Source: Nocardioides sp. zg-1228 | GTDB taxonomy: Bacteria; Actinomycetota; Actinomycetes; Propionibacteriales; Nocardioidaceae | Length of the DNA stretch: 64,000 nucleotides | Direction: 5' to 3' | Assembly (NCBI RefSeq): GCF_017086465.1 | Contig: NZ_CP070961.1 | Span: 682,001-746,000 of the forward strand | Shown here: piece by piece, positions 17,833 to 26,664 of the stretch | How positions within the stretch are numbered: position 1 is the first letter of the stretch | How the letters are laid out: each line of letters starts with the position of its first letter | Notes under the pieces: model-generated | What the model was told of the DNA's origin: nothing | The model's input: only the letters and a program-made list of their open reading frames with translations | Database searches by the model: none | Program-made: the position numbers and the translations under genes

Positions 17833-19407
17833 ATGAAGTGGAGGCACGCGATCCTCGGCGGCACCGTGGCGGCAGCAGCCGCCACGACGGTGCACGACCT
17901 CGTCCAGACCAAGCACGCGATCATCCGCAACTTCCCGGTCGTCGGGCACGCCCGCTTCTTCCTGGAGAGGTTCGGGCCCGAGCTGCGCCAGTACATCGTC
18001 ACCAGCAACGACGAGGAGCGCCCCTTCAGCCGTGACCAGCGACGCTGGGTCTACGCCAGCGCGAAGCTGGAGAACAACTACTTCGGCTTCGGCACCGACA
18101 ACGACGTCGAGCGCGTCGAGGGCTACCCGATCATCAAGCACCGCACGTTCGCCGGCCCGGGCGCGGCGACCACGCCGCACGCGCAGGAGGAGATCGTGCT
18201 GCCGTGCGCCAAGGTGATGGGTGCAGCGCTGGGGCGTACGCACGCCTTCCGCCCGTCGTCGGTCGTCAACATCTCCGGCATGAGCTTCGGCTCGCTCTCG
18301 GGCAAGGCCGTGGAGGCGCTCAACCGGGGCGCGGCGATGGCCGGATGCCTGCAGAACACCGGCGAGGGGGCGCTCTCGCCCCACCACCGCCACGGCGGAG
18401 ACATCGTCTTCCAGATCGGCACGTCCTACTTCGGCTGCCGCGACGAGCGCGGCCGCTTCGACCTCGACCGGCTGGTCGACGTCGTGCAGTCGGCGCCGGT
18501 GCGTGCGATCGAGGTCAAGCTGAGCCAAGGGGCCAAGCCCGGCCTCGGCGGCATGCTGCCGGGGGAGAAGGTCAGCAGGGAGATCGCGGAGATCCGCGGC
18601 ATCGAGGCGGGCAAGGACTGTGCCTCGCCGAGTCGCCACTCGGTCTTCCACGACATCGACTCGCTGCTCGACTTCGTGGAGTCCGTCGCCCAGGCGACCG
18701 GCCTGCCGGTCGGCATCAAGTCGGCCGTCGGCAACCTCACCATGTGGGAGGAGCTGGTCGAGGCGATGGCGTCGGGCAGCGGCTCGGCGCGGCGCGGCGT
18801 CGACTTCGTCAACATCGACGGCGGCGAGGGCGGCACCGGTGCGGCGCCGATGATCTTCGCCGACTCCGTGGCCTACCCGTTCCGCATCGGCTTCAGCCAG
18901 GTGTGGCGGCGCTTCGCCGCGGCCGGGCTCAGCGACGACGTGGTGTTCATCGGGGCAGGAAAGCTGGGTGTGCCGGAGAACGCGGTGGTCGCCTTCGCGC
19001 TCGGCGCCGACATGGTCAACGTCGGTCGCGAGGCGATGATGTCCATCGGCTGCATCCAGGCCCAGAAGTGCCACACCGACCACTGCCCGGTCGGCATCGC
19101 GACGCAGAGCCCGCGCTACACGCGCGGCCTGGACGTGAGCCTCAAGAGCGTCCGCGCCGCCAACTACATCCGCTCGCTGCGCCGCGACCTGCTCAAGGTC
19201 TCCGAGGCGGTGGGCGTCGTGCACCCGGGGCTGATCGGCCCGGGCGACATCGACATCGTCGACGGCACCCGCACCGCGGTGGGGCTGGCGGAGGTCTACG
19301 GCTACGACCCGGCGTGGCCGCGGCTGGGGGCCGACCTGGTGCGCGGGATCGAGGAGATCATGGTGGCCCAGGACGAGACGACGCCGTCGCGGCGCGCCCC
19401 GGCCTGA
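17833..19407 (+). CDS. FMN-binding glutamate synthase-like protein
   Basis: 524 residues. A short N-terminal hydrophobic segment (about 5-22) precedes a glutamate synthase central/FMN domain. It contains SVVNISGMSFGSLSGKAVEALNRGA, NTGEGALSPHHRHGGDIVFQIG (phosphate-binding region), IKLSQGAKPGLGG-like VKLSQGAKPGLGGMLPG, and VDFVNIDGGEGGTGAAP. The Fe-S cysteines are CIQAQKCHTDHC near residue 406. It lacks the glutaminase domain, so it is a stand-alone GltS-like oxidoreductase of uncertain substrate. It is probably monocistronic and is convergent with otsA. Confidence 0.87.
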   Translation: MKWRHAILGGTVAAAAATTVHDLVQTKHAIIRNFPVVGHARFFLERFGPELRQYIVTSNDEERPFSRDQRRWVYASAKLENNYFGFGTDNDVERVEGYPIIKHRTFAGPGAATTPHAQEEIVLPCAKVMGAALGRTHAFRPSSVVNISGMSFGSLSGKAVEALNRGAAMAGCLQNTGEGALSPHHRHGGDIVFQIGTSYFGCRDERGRFDLDRLVDVVQSAPVRAIEVKLSQGAKPGLGGMLPGEKVSREIAEIRGIEAGKDCASPSRHSVFHDIDSLLDFVESVAQATGLPVGIKSAVGNLTMWEELVEAMASGSGSARRGVDFVNIDGGEGGTGAAPMIFADSVAYPFRIGFSQVWRRFAAAGLSDDVVFIGAGKLGVPENAVVAFALGADMVNVGREAMMSIGCIQAQKCHTDHCPVGIATQSPRYTRGLDVSLKSVRAANYIRSLRRDLLKVSEAVGVVHPGLIGPGDIDIVDGTRTAVGLAEVYGYDPAWPRLGADLVRGIEEIMVAQDETTPSRRAPA

Positions 19408-19445
19408 GCGCCCCCGGGGTCGGCGCCGCCGGGAGCCCGTGGGGG

Positions 19446-20888
19446 CTAGCGGGCGCTGGAGCCCCGCACCGTCTTGTCGTGGTGGTCGGGCAGCTCCTCG
19501 AGCTCGCGCAGGAAGTCGGCGGCCCACTTGGCGACGTCGTGCTGGACGACCGTCTTGCGCAGGGCGCGCATCCGGCGTGAGGTCTCCTTGCTGCCCGCGG
19601 CGTACGCGTCGAGCAGGGCCGCCTTCATGCCGTCGATGTCGTAGGGGTTGACCAGCCACGCCTGGCGCAGCTCTTGGGCAGCCCCGGCGAACTCCGAGAG
19701 CACGAGCGCCCCGTCGTCGTCGAAGCGGCACGCGACGTACTCCTTGGCGACCAGGTTCATCCCGTCGCGCAGCGGGGTCACGACCATGATGTCGGCGGCG
19801 CGGTAGAGCGCGGCCATCTCCTCGCGCGGGTAGGACGAGTGCATGTAGGAGATCGCTGGACGGCCGATCCGCCCGTGGTCGCCGTTGATCCGCCCCACCA
19901 GGAGCTCGATGTCGTCGCGCAGGATGCGGTACTGCTCGACGCGCTCGCGCGAGGGCGTGGCCACCTGGACGAAGACGGCGTCCTCGACGTCGATCTGGCC
20001 GTCGCGGACGAGCTCGCCGAAGGCGCGCAGGCGGGAGTGGATGCCCTTGGTGTAGTCGAGCCGGTCGACGCCGAGGAAGATCCGGCGGGGGTTGCCGAGC
20101 GCCTCGCGGATCTCGGCCGCCCGCTCCGCCACGCCCTCGGACCGGGCGAGCTCCTCGAAGCCGGCGGTGTCGATCGAGATCGGGAAGGCCGTCGCCCGCA
20201 CCGGGCGGCCGTCGGGCAGGTAGATGGTGTCGCGGTGGGTCTTGTGGCCGACGCGGCTGCGCACCAGGCGGACGAAGTTGGCCGCGGCTCCCGGCAGCTG
20301 GAAGCCGATGAGGTCGGCACCGAGCAGCCCCTCCAGGATCTGTCGGCGCCAGGGCAGCTGGGAGAACAGCTCGGCCGGCGGGAACGGGATGTGGAGGTAG
20401 AACCCGATCCGCAGGTCGGGGCGCTGGGCGCGCAGCATCTGCGGGACGAGCTGCAGCTGGTAGTCCTGCACCCACACGGTGGCGCCCTCGGCCGCGACCT
20501 CGGCGGCCCGGTCGGCGAAGCGCTGGTTGACCGTGACGTAGGAGTCCCACCACTCACGGTGGAACTCCGGCTTGGCGACCACGTCGTGGTAGAGCGGCCA
20601 CAGCGTGCCGTTGGAGAAGCCCTCGTAGAAGTCCTCGACCTCGCGCGCGGTCATCGACACCGGCACCAGCGAGAGGCCGTCCTCCACGAACGGCTCGAAG
20701 TCGTCGTCGTCCGCCGATCCCGGCCAGCCGATCCAGGCGCCGTCGTTGGAGCGCAGCACGGGCTCGAGGGCCGTCACCAGCCCGCCGGGGGAGCGGCGCC
20801 ACGAGTCCGTCCCGTCGGGGAGGCGTACGCGGTCCACGGGAAGCCGGTTGGCCACGATCACGAGGTCTGCCTGCGGGGCTTGGCTCAC
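19446..20888 (-). CDS. otsA: alpha,alpha-trehalose-phosphate synthase (UDP-forming)
   Basis: 480 residues, GT20 family. It makes trehalose-6-phosphate from UDP-glucose and glucose-6-phosphate. Markers are [14 protein letters not shown] with [14 protein letters not shown] at the N-terminus, [45 protein letters not shown] and [18 protein letters not shown] 20888 has TAGGGT 6 nt upstream (leaderless). otsB lies 1.2 kb away on the other strand, with two small genes between; this split arrangement recurs in Nocardioides relatives. Confidence 0.96.
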   Translation of the reverse strand: MSQAPQADLVIVANRLPVDRVRLPDGTDSWRRSPGGLVTALEPVLRSNDGAWIGWPGSADDDDFEPFVEDGLSLVPVSMTAREVEDFYEGFSNGTLWPLYHDVVAKPEFHREWWDSYVTVNQRFADRAAEVAAEGATVWVQDYQLQLVPQMLRAQRPDLRIGFYLHIPFPPAELFSQLPWRRQILEGLLGADLIGFQLPGAAANFVRLVRSRVGHKTHRDTIYLPDGRPVRATAFPISIDTAGFEELARSEGVAERAAEIREALGNPRRIFLGVDRLDYTKGIHSRLRAFGELVRDGQIDVEDAVFVQVATPSRERVEQYRILRDDIELLVGRINGDHGRIGRPAISYMHSSYPREEMAALYRAADIMVVTPLRDGMNLVAKEYVACRFDDDGALVLSEFAGAAQELRQAWLVNPYDIDGMKAALLDAYAAGSKETSRRMRALRKTVVQHDVAKWAADFLRELEELPDHHDKTVRGSSAR

Positions 20889-21005
20889 GGCGCAACCCTA
20901 GCGACGAACCCGAGGCGCGCAGACCACCCCGCGGTGTCGTGCCGCCACGGTGGCGGCGGGGCGCGCGAGAGCCGCGGAGGTTTTGTCCAGACGACTCGCC
21001 GCATG

Positions 21006-21027
21006 CGAATGACATGGTTGTCGTTCG
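21006..21027. promoter_or_regulatory. operator-like inverted repeat upstream of the DUF3263 gene
   Basis: Arms CGAATGACA and TGTCGTTCG flank a 4-bp centre and match with one mismatch over 9 bp. The element ends 5 bp before a TAGACT hexamer (21033-21038) that could be the -10 element, so a bound protein would block the promoter. No regulator is encoded beside it. Confidence 0.4.
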
Positions 21028-21083
21028 TCGCCTAGACTCGTGCTCGTCCGCCCGGTCACGGGCGACGTGGGGTCGAGGAGGGG

Positions 21084-21383
21084 ATGGCAATGGACGCCGC
21101 CAAGCACATCGCAGCCGAGCAGGAGACTGCGGCCGGGCTGAGCCAGCGCGACCGCGACATCCTCGAGTTCGAGCGGCACTGGTGGAAGTACGCCGGCGCC
21201 AAGGAGCAGGCTGTCCGCGAGAAGTTCGACATGTCCTCGACCCGCTACTACCAGGTGCTCAACGCTCTCATCGACCGCCCCGAGGCGCTCGAGGCCGACC
21301 CGCTCCTCGTGCGCCGGCTGCGCCGCCTGCGCGCCTCCCGACAGCGCCAGCGCTCCGCGCGGCGGCTCGGGTTCGAAGTCTGA
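21084..21383 (+). CDS. DUF3263 protein (small helix-turn-helix-like)
   Basis: 99 residues, matching the actinobacterial DUF3263 family throughout: LSQRDRDILEFERHWWKYAG, AKEQAVREKFDMSSTRYYQV, and a basic C-terminus (RRLRASRQRQRSARRLGF). The pattern 'M-S-S-T-R-Y-Y-Q-V-L' looks like a recognition helix, so DNA binding is likely but unproven. GAGGAGGGG is immediately upstream of the first ATG (21084) and better spaced for the second ATG (21090). Its stop lies 37 bp before the LytR_C gene, in the same direction. Confidence 0.88.
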   Translation: MAMDAAKHIAAEQETAAGLSQRDRDILEFERHWWKYAGAKEQAVREKFDMSSTRYYQVLNALIDRPEALEADPLLVRRLRRLRASRQRQRSARRLGFEV

Positions 21384-21420
21384 CGCCGCACCCGCCCACT
21401 CACGATCGGTCACCTTCCCC

Positions 21421-21975
21421 ATGACCTCCTTCCCCAGCTTCGCCCGCTTCCCCAGCCCCGGCCGCACCCCGACGCGACGTCGTGACGAGCGCGGCGTCGC
21501 CTTCCCGTCGCCGCTCGTCATGCTCTCGGTCCTCGCCGTCGCGATGGCCTCGATCACCTTCGTCGCCACCCGCGACCAGGCGCCGACCGAGCGCCGCGTC
21601 GACACCGCCACGATCGCCAGCTCGACCAAGGCGCCGTCGGCCGAGCCGGCCCCGACGCCGTCGGAGAGGCCGAAGCCCAAGCCCAAGCCACAGGTCGAGC
21701 GCGGCGAGGTCTACGTCGAGGTCTACAACAACTCCGGCATCCGCGGCCTCGCCGCGGCGACCGCCGCGACGGCCACGGGGGTCGGCTGGGCCGTGGTCGG
21801 CGAGGACAACTGGCAGGGCCTGATCCCCACCAGCACGGTCTACTACCCGCCGCGGCTCAAGGCTGCGGGCAAGCAGCTCGCGCTCGACCTCGGCATCACG
21901 CGCACGGCGCCCGCCGTCGGCGTGATGAAGCGCGACCGGCTCACCGTGATCCTCACCGCCGACGCCCCGCGCTGA
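21421..21975 (+). CDS. LytR C-terminal domain protein, membrane-anchored
   Basis: 184 residues. An N-terminal cytoplasmic stretch is followed by one membrane helix (about 28-48: AFPSPLVMLSVLAVAMASIT), a Pro/Lys-rich extracytoplasmic linker, and a LytR_C domain (about 98-180: VYVEVYNNSGIRGLAAATA, TSTVYYPPRLKAAGKQLALDLG). There is no LytR-CpsA-Psr catalytic domain. The C-terminal domain alone is thought to bind cell-wall material. It is probably co-transcribed with the DUF3263 gene. Confidence 0.87.
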   Translation: MTSFPSFARFPSPGRTPTRRRDERGVAFPSPLVMLSVLAVAMASITFVATRDQAPTERRVDTATIASSTKAPSAEPAPTPSERPKPKPKPQVERGEVYVEVYNNSGIRGLAAATAATATGVGWAVVGEDNWQGLIPTSTVYYPPRLKAAGKQLALDLGITRTAPAVGVMKRDRLTVILTADAPR

Positions 21976-22054
21976 CCCGGCCCGGCGCGCCGCTCCCCAC
22001 ACCCCGGGGCGGCCGGCTGCCGCGCGCGAGCGGACCACATGGTTGGGTTGCCCC

Positions 22055-22891
22055 ATGGAGTTCACCTCCGCCGACGCGCGCAGGCACTACGACGCCGTGC
22101 GCGAGGTCCTCGCCGGCACGGTCGTCGGCCTCGACTTCGACGGGACGCTGTCGCCGGTCGTCGACGACCCCGAGGCGGCCCGGCTGCACGCCGGGGCGCC
22201 GGGAGTGCTGCTCGACCTCGCCGAGGCGGTGCGCGCCGTCGCGGTGATCACCGGCCGGCCGGCGCGCCAGGCCATCGCCATGGGCGACCTCGACGCGCTG
22301 GGCGACGCCATGCTCGACCGCGGTGCCGAGCTCTTCGTCTTCGGCCAGTACGGCAACGAGCGGTGGTCGGCCAGCGAGCCGCGGATCAGGTCGCCCCGCC
22401 CGCCCGCCGGCCTGGCGAGCTTCGAGCGCGAGCTGCCCGGGGTGCTGCGGCGCGCCGGGGCCGCCGACGCCTACGTGGAGGAGAAGGGCCTCGCCGTCGC
22501 CGTGCACACCCGCCGGATGGACGACCCGACCGGTGCCTTCGAGCGCCTGGTCGAGCCGATCACCGCCCTCGCCCGGCGCCACCGGCTCGGCATCGAGCCC
22601 GGCCGCAACGTGATCGAGGTCCGCTCGGCCGAGATGCACAAGGGCCAGGCGCTGCGCACGTTCGTGGCCCAGCAGGAGGCCGCCGGGGTCGTCTTCGCCG
22701 GCGACGACCTGGGCGACGTGGAGGCGTTCGAGGCCGTCCGCGCGCTGCGCTCCGGCGGGCTGCCCGGCCTGGTGGTGTGCTCGGCCTCGAGCGAGCAGCC
22801 GGCCCTGGTGCGGTTGGCCGACGTGGTCGTGGACGGTCCCGACGGTGTCGTCGAGCTGCTGTCCTCCCTGGCGTCGCCCTCGCTGGCCTGA
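22055..22891 (+). CDS. otsB: trehalose-phosphatase
   Basis: 278 residues, HAD superfamily. It dephosphorylates trehalose-6-phosphate. Motif I is VVGLDFDGTLSPVVDDP with the nucleophilic Asp near residue 28, motif II is VAVITGRPARQA, and motif IV is VVFAGDDLGDVEAF. ATG 22055 is chosen because the next residues (MEFTSADARRHYDAVREVL) match family N-termini. Possible TTG/ATG codons just upstream have no supporting site. It works with otsA at 19.4 kb. Confidence 0.93.
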   Translation: MEFTSADARRHYDAVREVLAGTVVGLDFDGTLSPVVDDPEAARLHAGAPGVLLDLAEAVRAVAVITGRPARQAIAMGDLDALGDAMLDRGAELFVFGQYGNERWSASEPRIRSPRPPAGLASFERELPGVLRRAGAADAYVEEKGLAVAVHTRRMDDPTGAFERLVEPITALARRHRLGIEPGRNVIEVRSAEMHKGQALRTFVAQQEAAGVVFAGDDLGDVEAFEAVRALRSGGLPGLVVCSASSEQPALVRLADVVVDGPDGVVELLSSLASPSLA

Positions 22892-22921
22892 CGGCCCACG
22901 GACGGCCGTCCGCATCGTGGA

Positions 22922-22939
22922 CACGATGTGCACATCGTG
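22922..22939. promoter_or_regulatory. perfect 18-bp palindrome upstream of the SAM riboswitch
   Basis: CACGATGTGCACATCGTG is a perfect palindrome. It lies 13 bp before a TAGGCT hexamer (22953-22958) that looks like the -10 of the riboswitch transcript, so it covers the -35 region. This suggests transcriptional control in addition to the riboswitch. The regulator is unknown. Confidence 0.5.
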
Positions 22940-22964
22940 AGACAGCCTGCCTAGGCTGAGCCTG

Positions 22965-23101
22965 CTCATCACGAGGGACTGAGGGAACGGCCCGACGAAG
23001 TCCCGGCAACCACCCGTGTGCCTCCTGTCCGGACACCCCTCCGGCAGTCACGGGAGCAGGTGCCAAATCCGACCCCAGCGAGAGTCGCGGGGACAGATGA
23101 G
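22965..23101 (+). promoter_or_regulatory. SAM-I (S-box) riboswitch
   Basis: The P1 stem is CTCATC (22965-22970) with GATGAG (23096-23101). Between them are the S-box hallmarks GGCCCGACGAAGTCCCGGCA (consensus GGCCCGATGAAACCCGGCA, followed by ACC) and CAGGTGCCAAATCC (consensus GGTGCYAAWTCC). The 3' strand of P1 ends just before the Shine-Dalgarno AAGGAGG (23102-23108) of the next gene, so closing P1 could mask translation initiation. I see no clear T-run terminator. Confidence 0.93.
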
Positions 23102-23113
23102 AAGGAGGACTTC

Positions 23114-24391
23114 ATGAGCACCCTGCTGGACGAAAGCACCACCGAGTCGCCCCGGTTCCGCGAGCGCGCCTTCGGCAACGCCCGCGCCCTTGCCTGCCGC
23201 GAGTGCGGCCACGAGGTCGTCCTGGGCCCGTCGTACGCCTGTCCGGAGTGCTTCGGGCCGCTCGAGGTGGCCTACGACTTCCCGGCCGTGACCCGCGAGG
23301 AGATCGCGGCCGGCCCGCCCAACATCTGGCGCTACAAGGCGCTGCTGCCGGTGCCGTCCGACATCGAGCAGAGCCCCAACACCGAGCCGGGCTTCACCCG
23401 CCTGCTGCAGGCGAACAACCTGGCCCGTGAGCTCGGCCTGGAGAAGCTGTGGGTCAAGGACGACTCGACCAACCCGACCAACTCCTTCAAGGACCGGGTC
23501 GTCGCCTGCGCGCTCAGCGCCGCGCGTGAGCTCGGCGCCAAGGTCTTCGCCTGTCCGTCGACCGGCAACCTGGCCAACGCCGTCGCCGCCGCGGGCGCCC
23601 GCGCCGGCATCAGGACCGTCGTCTTCATCCCGAGCGACCTCGAGAAGCCCAAGCAGGTCAACTCGGCCGTCTACACCGACCGGCTGGTGGCCGTCGACGG
23701 CAACTACGACGACGTCAACAAGCTCGCCTCGGAGATCGCCGGCGAGGAGGAGGGCTGGGCGTTCGTCAACGTCAACGTGCGGCCGTTCTACGCCGAGGGC
23801 TCCAAGACGCTGGGCTACGAGATCGCCGAGCAGCTCGGCTGGCGGCTCCCCGACCAGGTCGTCATCCCGGTGGCGTCCGGCTCGCAGCTCACCAAGGTCG
23901 ACAAGGCGTTCCGCGAGCTGGTCGCGCTCGGCCTCGTCGAGGACAAGCCCTACAAGATCTTCGGCGCCCAGGCGACCGGCTGCTCGCCGGTGTCGGTGGC
24001 CTACAAGGCCGGCACCGACGCCATCCGCCCGGTCAAGCCCGACACCATCGCCAAGAGCCTCGCCATCGGCAACCCGGCCGACGGGATCTACGTGCTCGAC
24101 ATCTGCCGCCGCAGCGGCGGCGCCGTCGAGGACATCACCGACGAGGAGGTGCGCGAGGGCATCCTGCTGCTGGCCCGCACCGAGGGCATCTTCACCGAGA
24201 CGGCGGGCGGCACCACGGTGGGCGTGCTCAAGAAGCTCGTCGAGACCGGGCAGCTCGACACCTCGCTGGAGACCGTCGTGATCAACACCGGGATGGGCCT
24301 CAAGACCCTCGACGCCGTCGCCGACCGGGTCGGACCCGCCGCCACCATCGCACCGTCCTACGACGCCTTCGTGGCGTCCGGCGTGCTCTGA
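23114..24391 (+). CDS. threonine synthase-like PLP enzyme; candidate MetM-type homocysteine synthase
   Basis: 425 residues of the ThrC family. An N-terminal zinc ribbon (ACRECGHEV, YACPECFGPLE) precedes the fold-type II PLP domain, with the Schiff-base lysine in TNPTNSFKDRV near residue 127 and PSTGNLANAVAAAGARAG. By family it would make threonine from O-phosphohomoserine. However, it is controlled by a SAM riboswitch and followed by a sulfur-carrier protein ending in GG. That context fits the O-phosphohomoserine-to-homocysteine route described in Streptomyces (MetM with MetO), where the enzyme is a ThrC homologue. Which substrate it uses cannot be settled here. It has a strong Shine-Dalgarno 6 nt before ATG 23114. 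Confidence 0.85.
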   Translation: MSTLLDESTTESPRFRERAFGNARALACRECGHEVVLGPSYACPECFGPLEVAYDFPAVTREEIAAGPPNIWRYKALLPVPSDIEQSPNTEPGFTRLLQANNLARELGLEKLWVKDDSTNPTNSFKDRVVACALSAARELGAKVFACPSTGNLANAVAAAGARAGIRTVVFIPSDLEKPKQVNSAVYTDRLVAVDGNYDDVNKLASEIAGEEEGWAFVNVNVRPFYAEGSKTLGYEIAEQLGWRLPDQVVIPVASGSQLTKVDKAFRELVALGLVEDKPYKIFGAQATGCSPVSVAYKAGTDAIRPVKPDTIAKSLAIGNPADGIYVLDICRRSGGAVEDITDEEVREGILLLARTEGIFTETAGGTTVGVLKKLVETGQLDTSLETVVINTGMGLKTLDAVADRVGPAATIAPSYDAFVASGVL

Positions 24392-24406
24392 GAGGAAGAT
24401 CAGCAC

Positions 24407-24490
24407 ATGAGCGAGCGCAGCGAGCGGACCATCCCCGACAATGAGACACGTGCCTCGTGCGCGCACGGAGCGACGGGGGTGCGCGCATGA
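24407..24490 (+). CDS. 27-residue mini-ORF coupled to the sulfur-carrier gene
   Basis: ATG 24407 follows GAGGAA by about 10 nt. It encodes MSERSERTIPDNETR and a further 12 residues ending in GVRA, including Cys18 and His20. Its stop overlaps the next gene's start (ATGA at 24487-24490). It may be a real small protein or only a ribosome-feeding leader for the sulfur carrier. I recognise no family. Confidence 0.4.
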   Translation: MSERSERTIPDNETRASCAHGATGVRA

Positions 24491-24762
24491 GCGTGTCCGT
24501 CCGCATCCCGACGATCCTGCGCACCTACACCGGCGGTGAGTCGGAGGTGAGCGCCGAGGGCGACACCCTCGCGGCCGTCCTCGACGACCTCGACGCGAGC
24601 TACGCCGGCATCAAGGGCCGCATCGTCGACGAGGCCGGTCACCTGCGCCGGTTCGTCAACGTCTACGTCGGCAACGACGACGTGCGCTTCCTCGACGACC
24701 TCGACACCGCGACCCCCGACGGGGTGCAGATCTCGGTGATCCCGGCGGTCGCGGGGGGCTGA
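24487..24762 (+). CDS. MoaD/ThiS-family sulfur-carrier protein; candidate MetO
   Basis: 91 residues of the ubiquitin-like fold (VSVRIPTILRTYTGGESEV, FVNVYVGNDDVRFLDDLDT, VQISVIPAVAGG). It ends in Gly-Gly, the site that is adenylated and turned into a thiocarboxylate. It overlaps the mini-ORF and lies in the riboswitch transcript with the ThrC-like enzyme, so it probably delivers sulfide to that enzyme rather than serving molybdopterin or thiamine synthesis. No E1-like activating enzyme is nearby. Confidence 0.88.
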   Translation: MSVSVRIPTILRTYTGGESEVSAEGDTLAAVLDDLDASYAGIKGRIVDEAGHLRRFVNVYVGNDDVRFLDDLDTATPDGVQISVIPAVAGG

Positions 24763-24784
24763 GCCCGACGACCGCCCGCGGACG

Positions 24785-25261
24785 TCAGGGCGCTCGTACG
24801 TCGACGACGGTGGCGTTGCCGCGGGAGTCGATGCGCAGCTCGGCGAGCGCGCCGTCGCGCAGCTGGTCCTCGACCTCCCGCGCGCGGTCCTGCGGCAGGA
24901 ACCAGCTCTCGATCCCGCAGCGGACCTGCCACGACCGGTCGTCGCACGCGAGGTAGGGGCCCTGCGCGGGCCGGGTGCGCGTCCACCGGTCGCCGACCCA
25001 CACGCCGTCCTCCTCGACGAGGGCGAGGTAGGCGTCGCCGGACTCGCCGTCGTCCGGCGCGTCGAGGCGCAGGTCGGGGTAGTCGAGGGCGACGTAGGCG
25101 CCGCGGAACGGATCGATCGGATCGAGCGGCGCCACCCGCACCACGTAGCTGTCGCCCGCCACCCGGGCGGAGAGCTGGGGCGCCACGGCCACGCCGACCA
25201 GCGCCAGCTGGCACACGGCCACCACGGCGGTGGTGAGGGTGGGGGACAGGCTGCGGGTCAT
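24785..25261 (-). CDS. GDYXXLXY-family exported protein
   Basis: 158 residues. An N-terminal hydrophobic helix (about 8-28) works as signal or anchor. The family signature appears as PFRGAYVALDYPDLRL near residues 52-67. Two cysteines (YLACDDRSW, VRCGIESWF) may form a disulfide outside the membrane. The role is unknown. The ATG overlaps the stop of the DUF2157 gene, its usual partner, so the two form a coupled pair. It is convergent with the sulfur-carrier gene. Confidence 0.8.
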   Translation of the reverse strand: MTRSLSPTLTTAVVAVCQLALVGVAVAPQLSARVAGDSYVVRVAPLDPIDPFRGAYVALDYPDLRLDAPDDGESGDAYLALVEEDGVWVGDRWTRTRPAQGPYLACDDRSWQVRCGIESWFLPQDRAREVEDQLRDGALAELRIDSRGNATVVDVRAP

Positions 25262-26499
25262 CGGTCGGTCTCCTTCGGGGTGGTCGGTGCGGGGCCGGCC
25301 GCGTCGAGGGCCTGGGCGAGCTCGCGGCGGGCCCGGTCGAACAGGAAGCCGGTGCCGAGGATGACGGTGCCGAGCACCACGAACAGCCAGGCGCCGGTGA
25401 CGATGGGGGCGAAGACCGCGAAGCTCTGGAAGGTCGTGAACACGACCAGCCCCAGCATCGCCATCCAGGTGAGCGTCGGGTGGTCGCGCACGGTCCCGAC
25501 GGTGACGACGGCGACGGCCAGCACGGCGTAGGCGAGGATCGAGATCGCGGCGCGCGCCCAGTCGGCTCCGTCGACGTCGGAGGTGTCGGCGCCGGTGTCC
25601 CAAAGACTGAGCGCCCCGGCCACCAGCAGCACCGCGAGGGCGCCGACCGGCTCCAGGGCCGGCGCCCCGCGTCGCACGACGGCGGCGGCGACCGTCGCCA
25701 CCGCGGCGAGGGCGAGGGCCATCACCAGCCAGGTCGACCAGGCCGGTCCGTCGCCGCCGGAGCCGGGGATCGCGGCGACGAACAGCGCCAGCAGGGCCGC
25801 GCCGCCGGCGACGGTGCGCCAGGTCCACGCGAAGGCGTCGACCCAGCCGTCGTGCAGGACCGCCAGTGCGGCGGCGAGCACCGCGCCCCCGCCGAGCAGC
25901 ACGACGACGGTCGTGCCGTCCTGGGCGTCCCACAAGGGCTGCATGAACCACCAGGTGACGCCCGTGGCGACGCCGACCAGGAACGGCGCGTGGGCCCGGG
26001 TCGTATAGGCGTGGAGGAGGGCTGCGACGGACCACAGTCCGACGAGGCGCGGCTCGTAGGCCGGGACCTGCAGGGACTGTGCGGCCTGGAAGACGAGCGC
26101 ACCGGCGCCGAGCGCGGCGAGGAGCCGCAGCGCGCCGACGAGCGGCGGTGAGGCGCGCCGCGCGGCCAGCGCCTCGCCGCCCACGAGGAACGCGAGCCAC
26201 AGCGCCGCCACGGTGGCGAAGCGGGCCGCGGGGGAGAGCTGGTCGAGGTTGGCGGCGACGAGCCAGACGAGTCCGACGCCGACGAATCCGGCGCCGAGGT
26301 GGAGCAGCACGCGGCCGACGCCGACGCGGGCGTGGCGCTCGGCGCGATAGCGCGAGGACAGGAGCGCCGCCTGCTCCTCGGTGAGGATCCCCTCCGCGGT
26401 CCATGTGGCGATCTCGCCGCGGAGCCAGGCGTGCTGGCGCGGCGCGACCGCTCGAGGGGCGGGAGGCGGTGCCGTCGTAGGGGGCGAGGTGTCGGTCAT
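25258..26499 (-). CDS. DUF2157 domain integral membrane protein
   Basis: 413 residues. A cytoplasmic N-terminal segment (HAWLRGEIATWTAEGILTEE) carries the DUF2157 motif, followed by about twelve hydrophobic helices to the C-terminus. The function is not established for the family. ATG 26499 is the last start compatible with the domain; upstream in-frame codons lie in the divergent promoter region. It is the first gene of a two-gene unit with the GDYXXLXY protein. Confidence 0.83.
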   Translation of the reverse strand: MTDTSPPTTAPPPAPRAVAPRQHAWLRGEIATWTAEGILTEEQAALLSSRYRAERHARVGVGRVLLHLGAGFVGVGLVWLVAANLDQLSPAARFATVAALWLAFLVGGEALAARRASPPLVGALRLLAALGAGALVFQAAQSLQVPAYEPRLVGLWSVAALLHAYTTRAHAPFLVGVATGVTWWFMQPLWDAQDGTTVVVLLGGGAVLAAALAVLHDGWVDAFAWTWRTVAGGAALLALFVAAIPGSGGDGPAWSTWLVMALALAAVATVAAAVVRRGAPALEPVGALAVLLVAGALSLWDTGADTSDVDGADWARAAISILAYAVLAVAVVTVGTVRDHPTLTWMAMLGLVVFTTFQSFAVFAPIVTGAWLFVVLGTVILGTGFLFDRARRELAQALDAAGPAPTTPKETDR

Positions 26500-26664
26500 G
26501 GCCCTACCGTGGCGTGGACCGGTCGGGTTGTCCTGAGTACATCGACCCATCTCGCCCTGCCGTTCGGTCACGGACCTCCCCCGGAGCCGTCGTACGCCCG
26601 GTGGACCGGGGCACGCGGTGTGGGGGATCACGTCCGGAGCCGCAGGTCAGGCTAGGGTCTGCGG

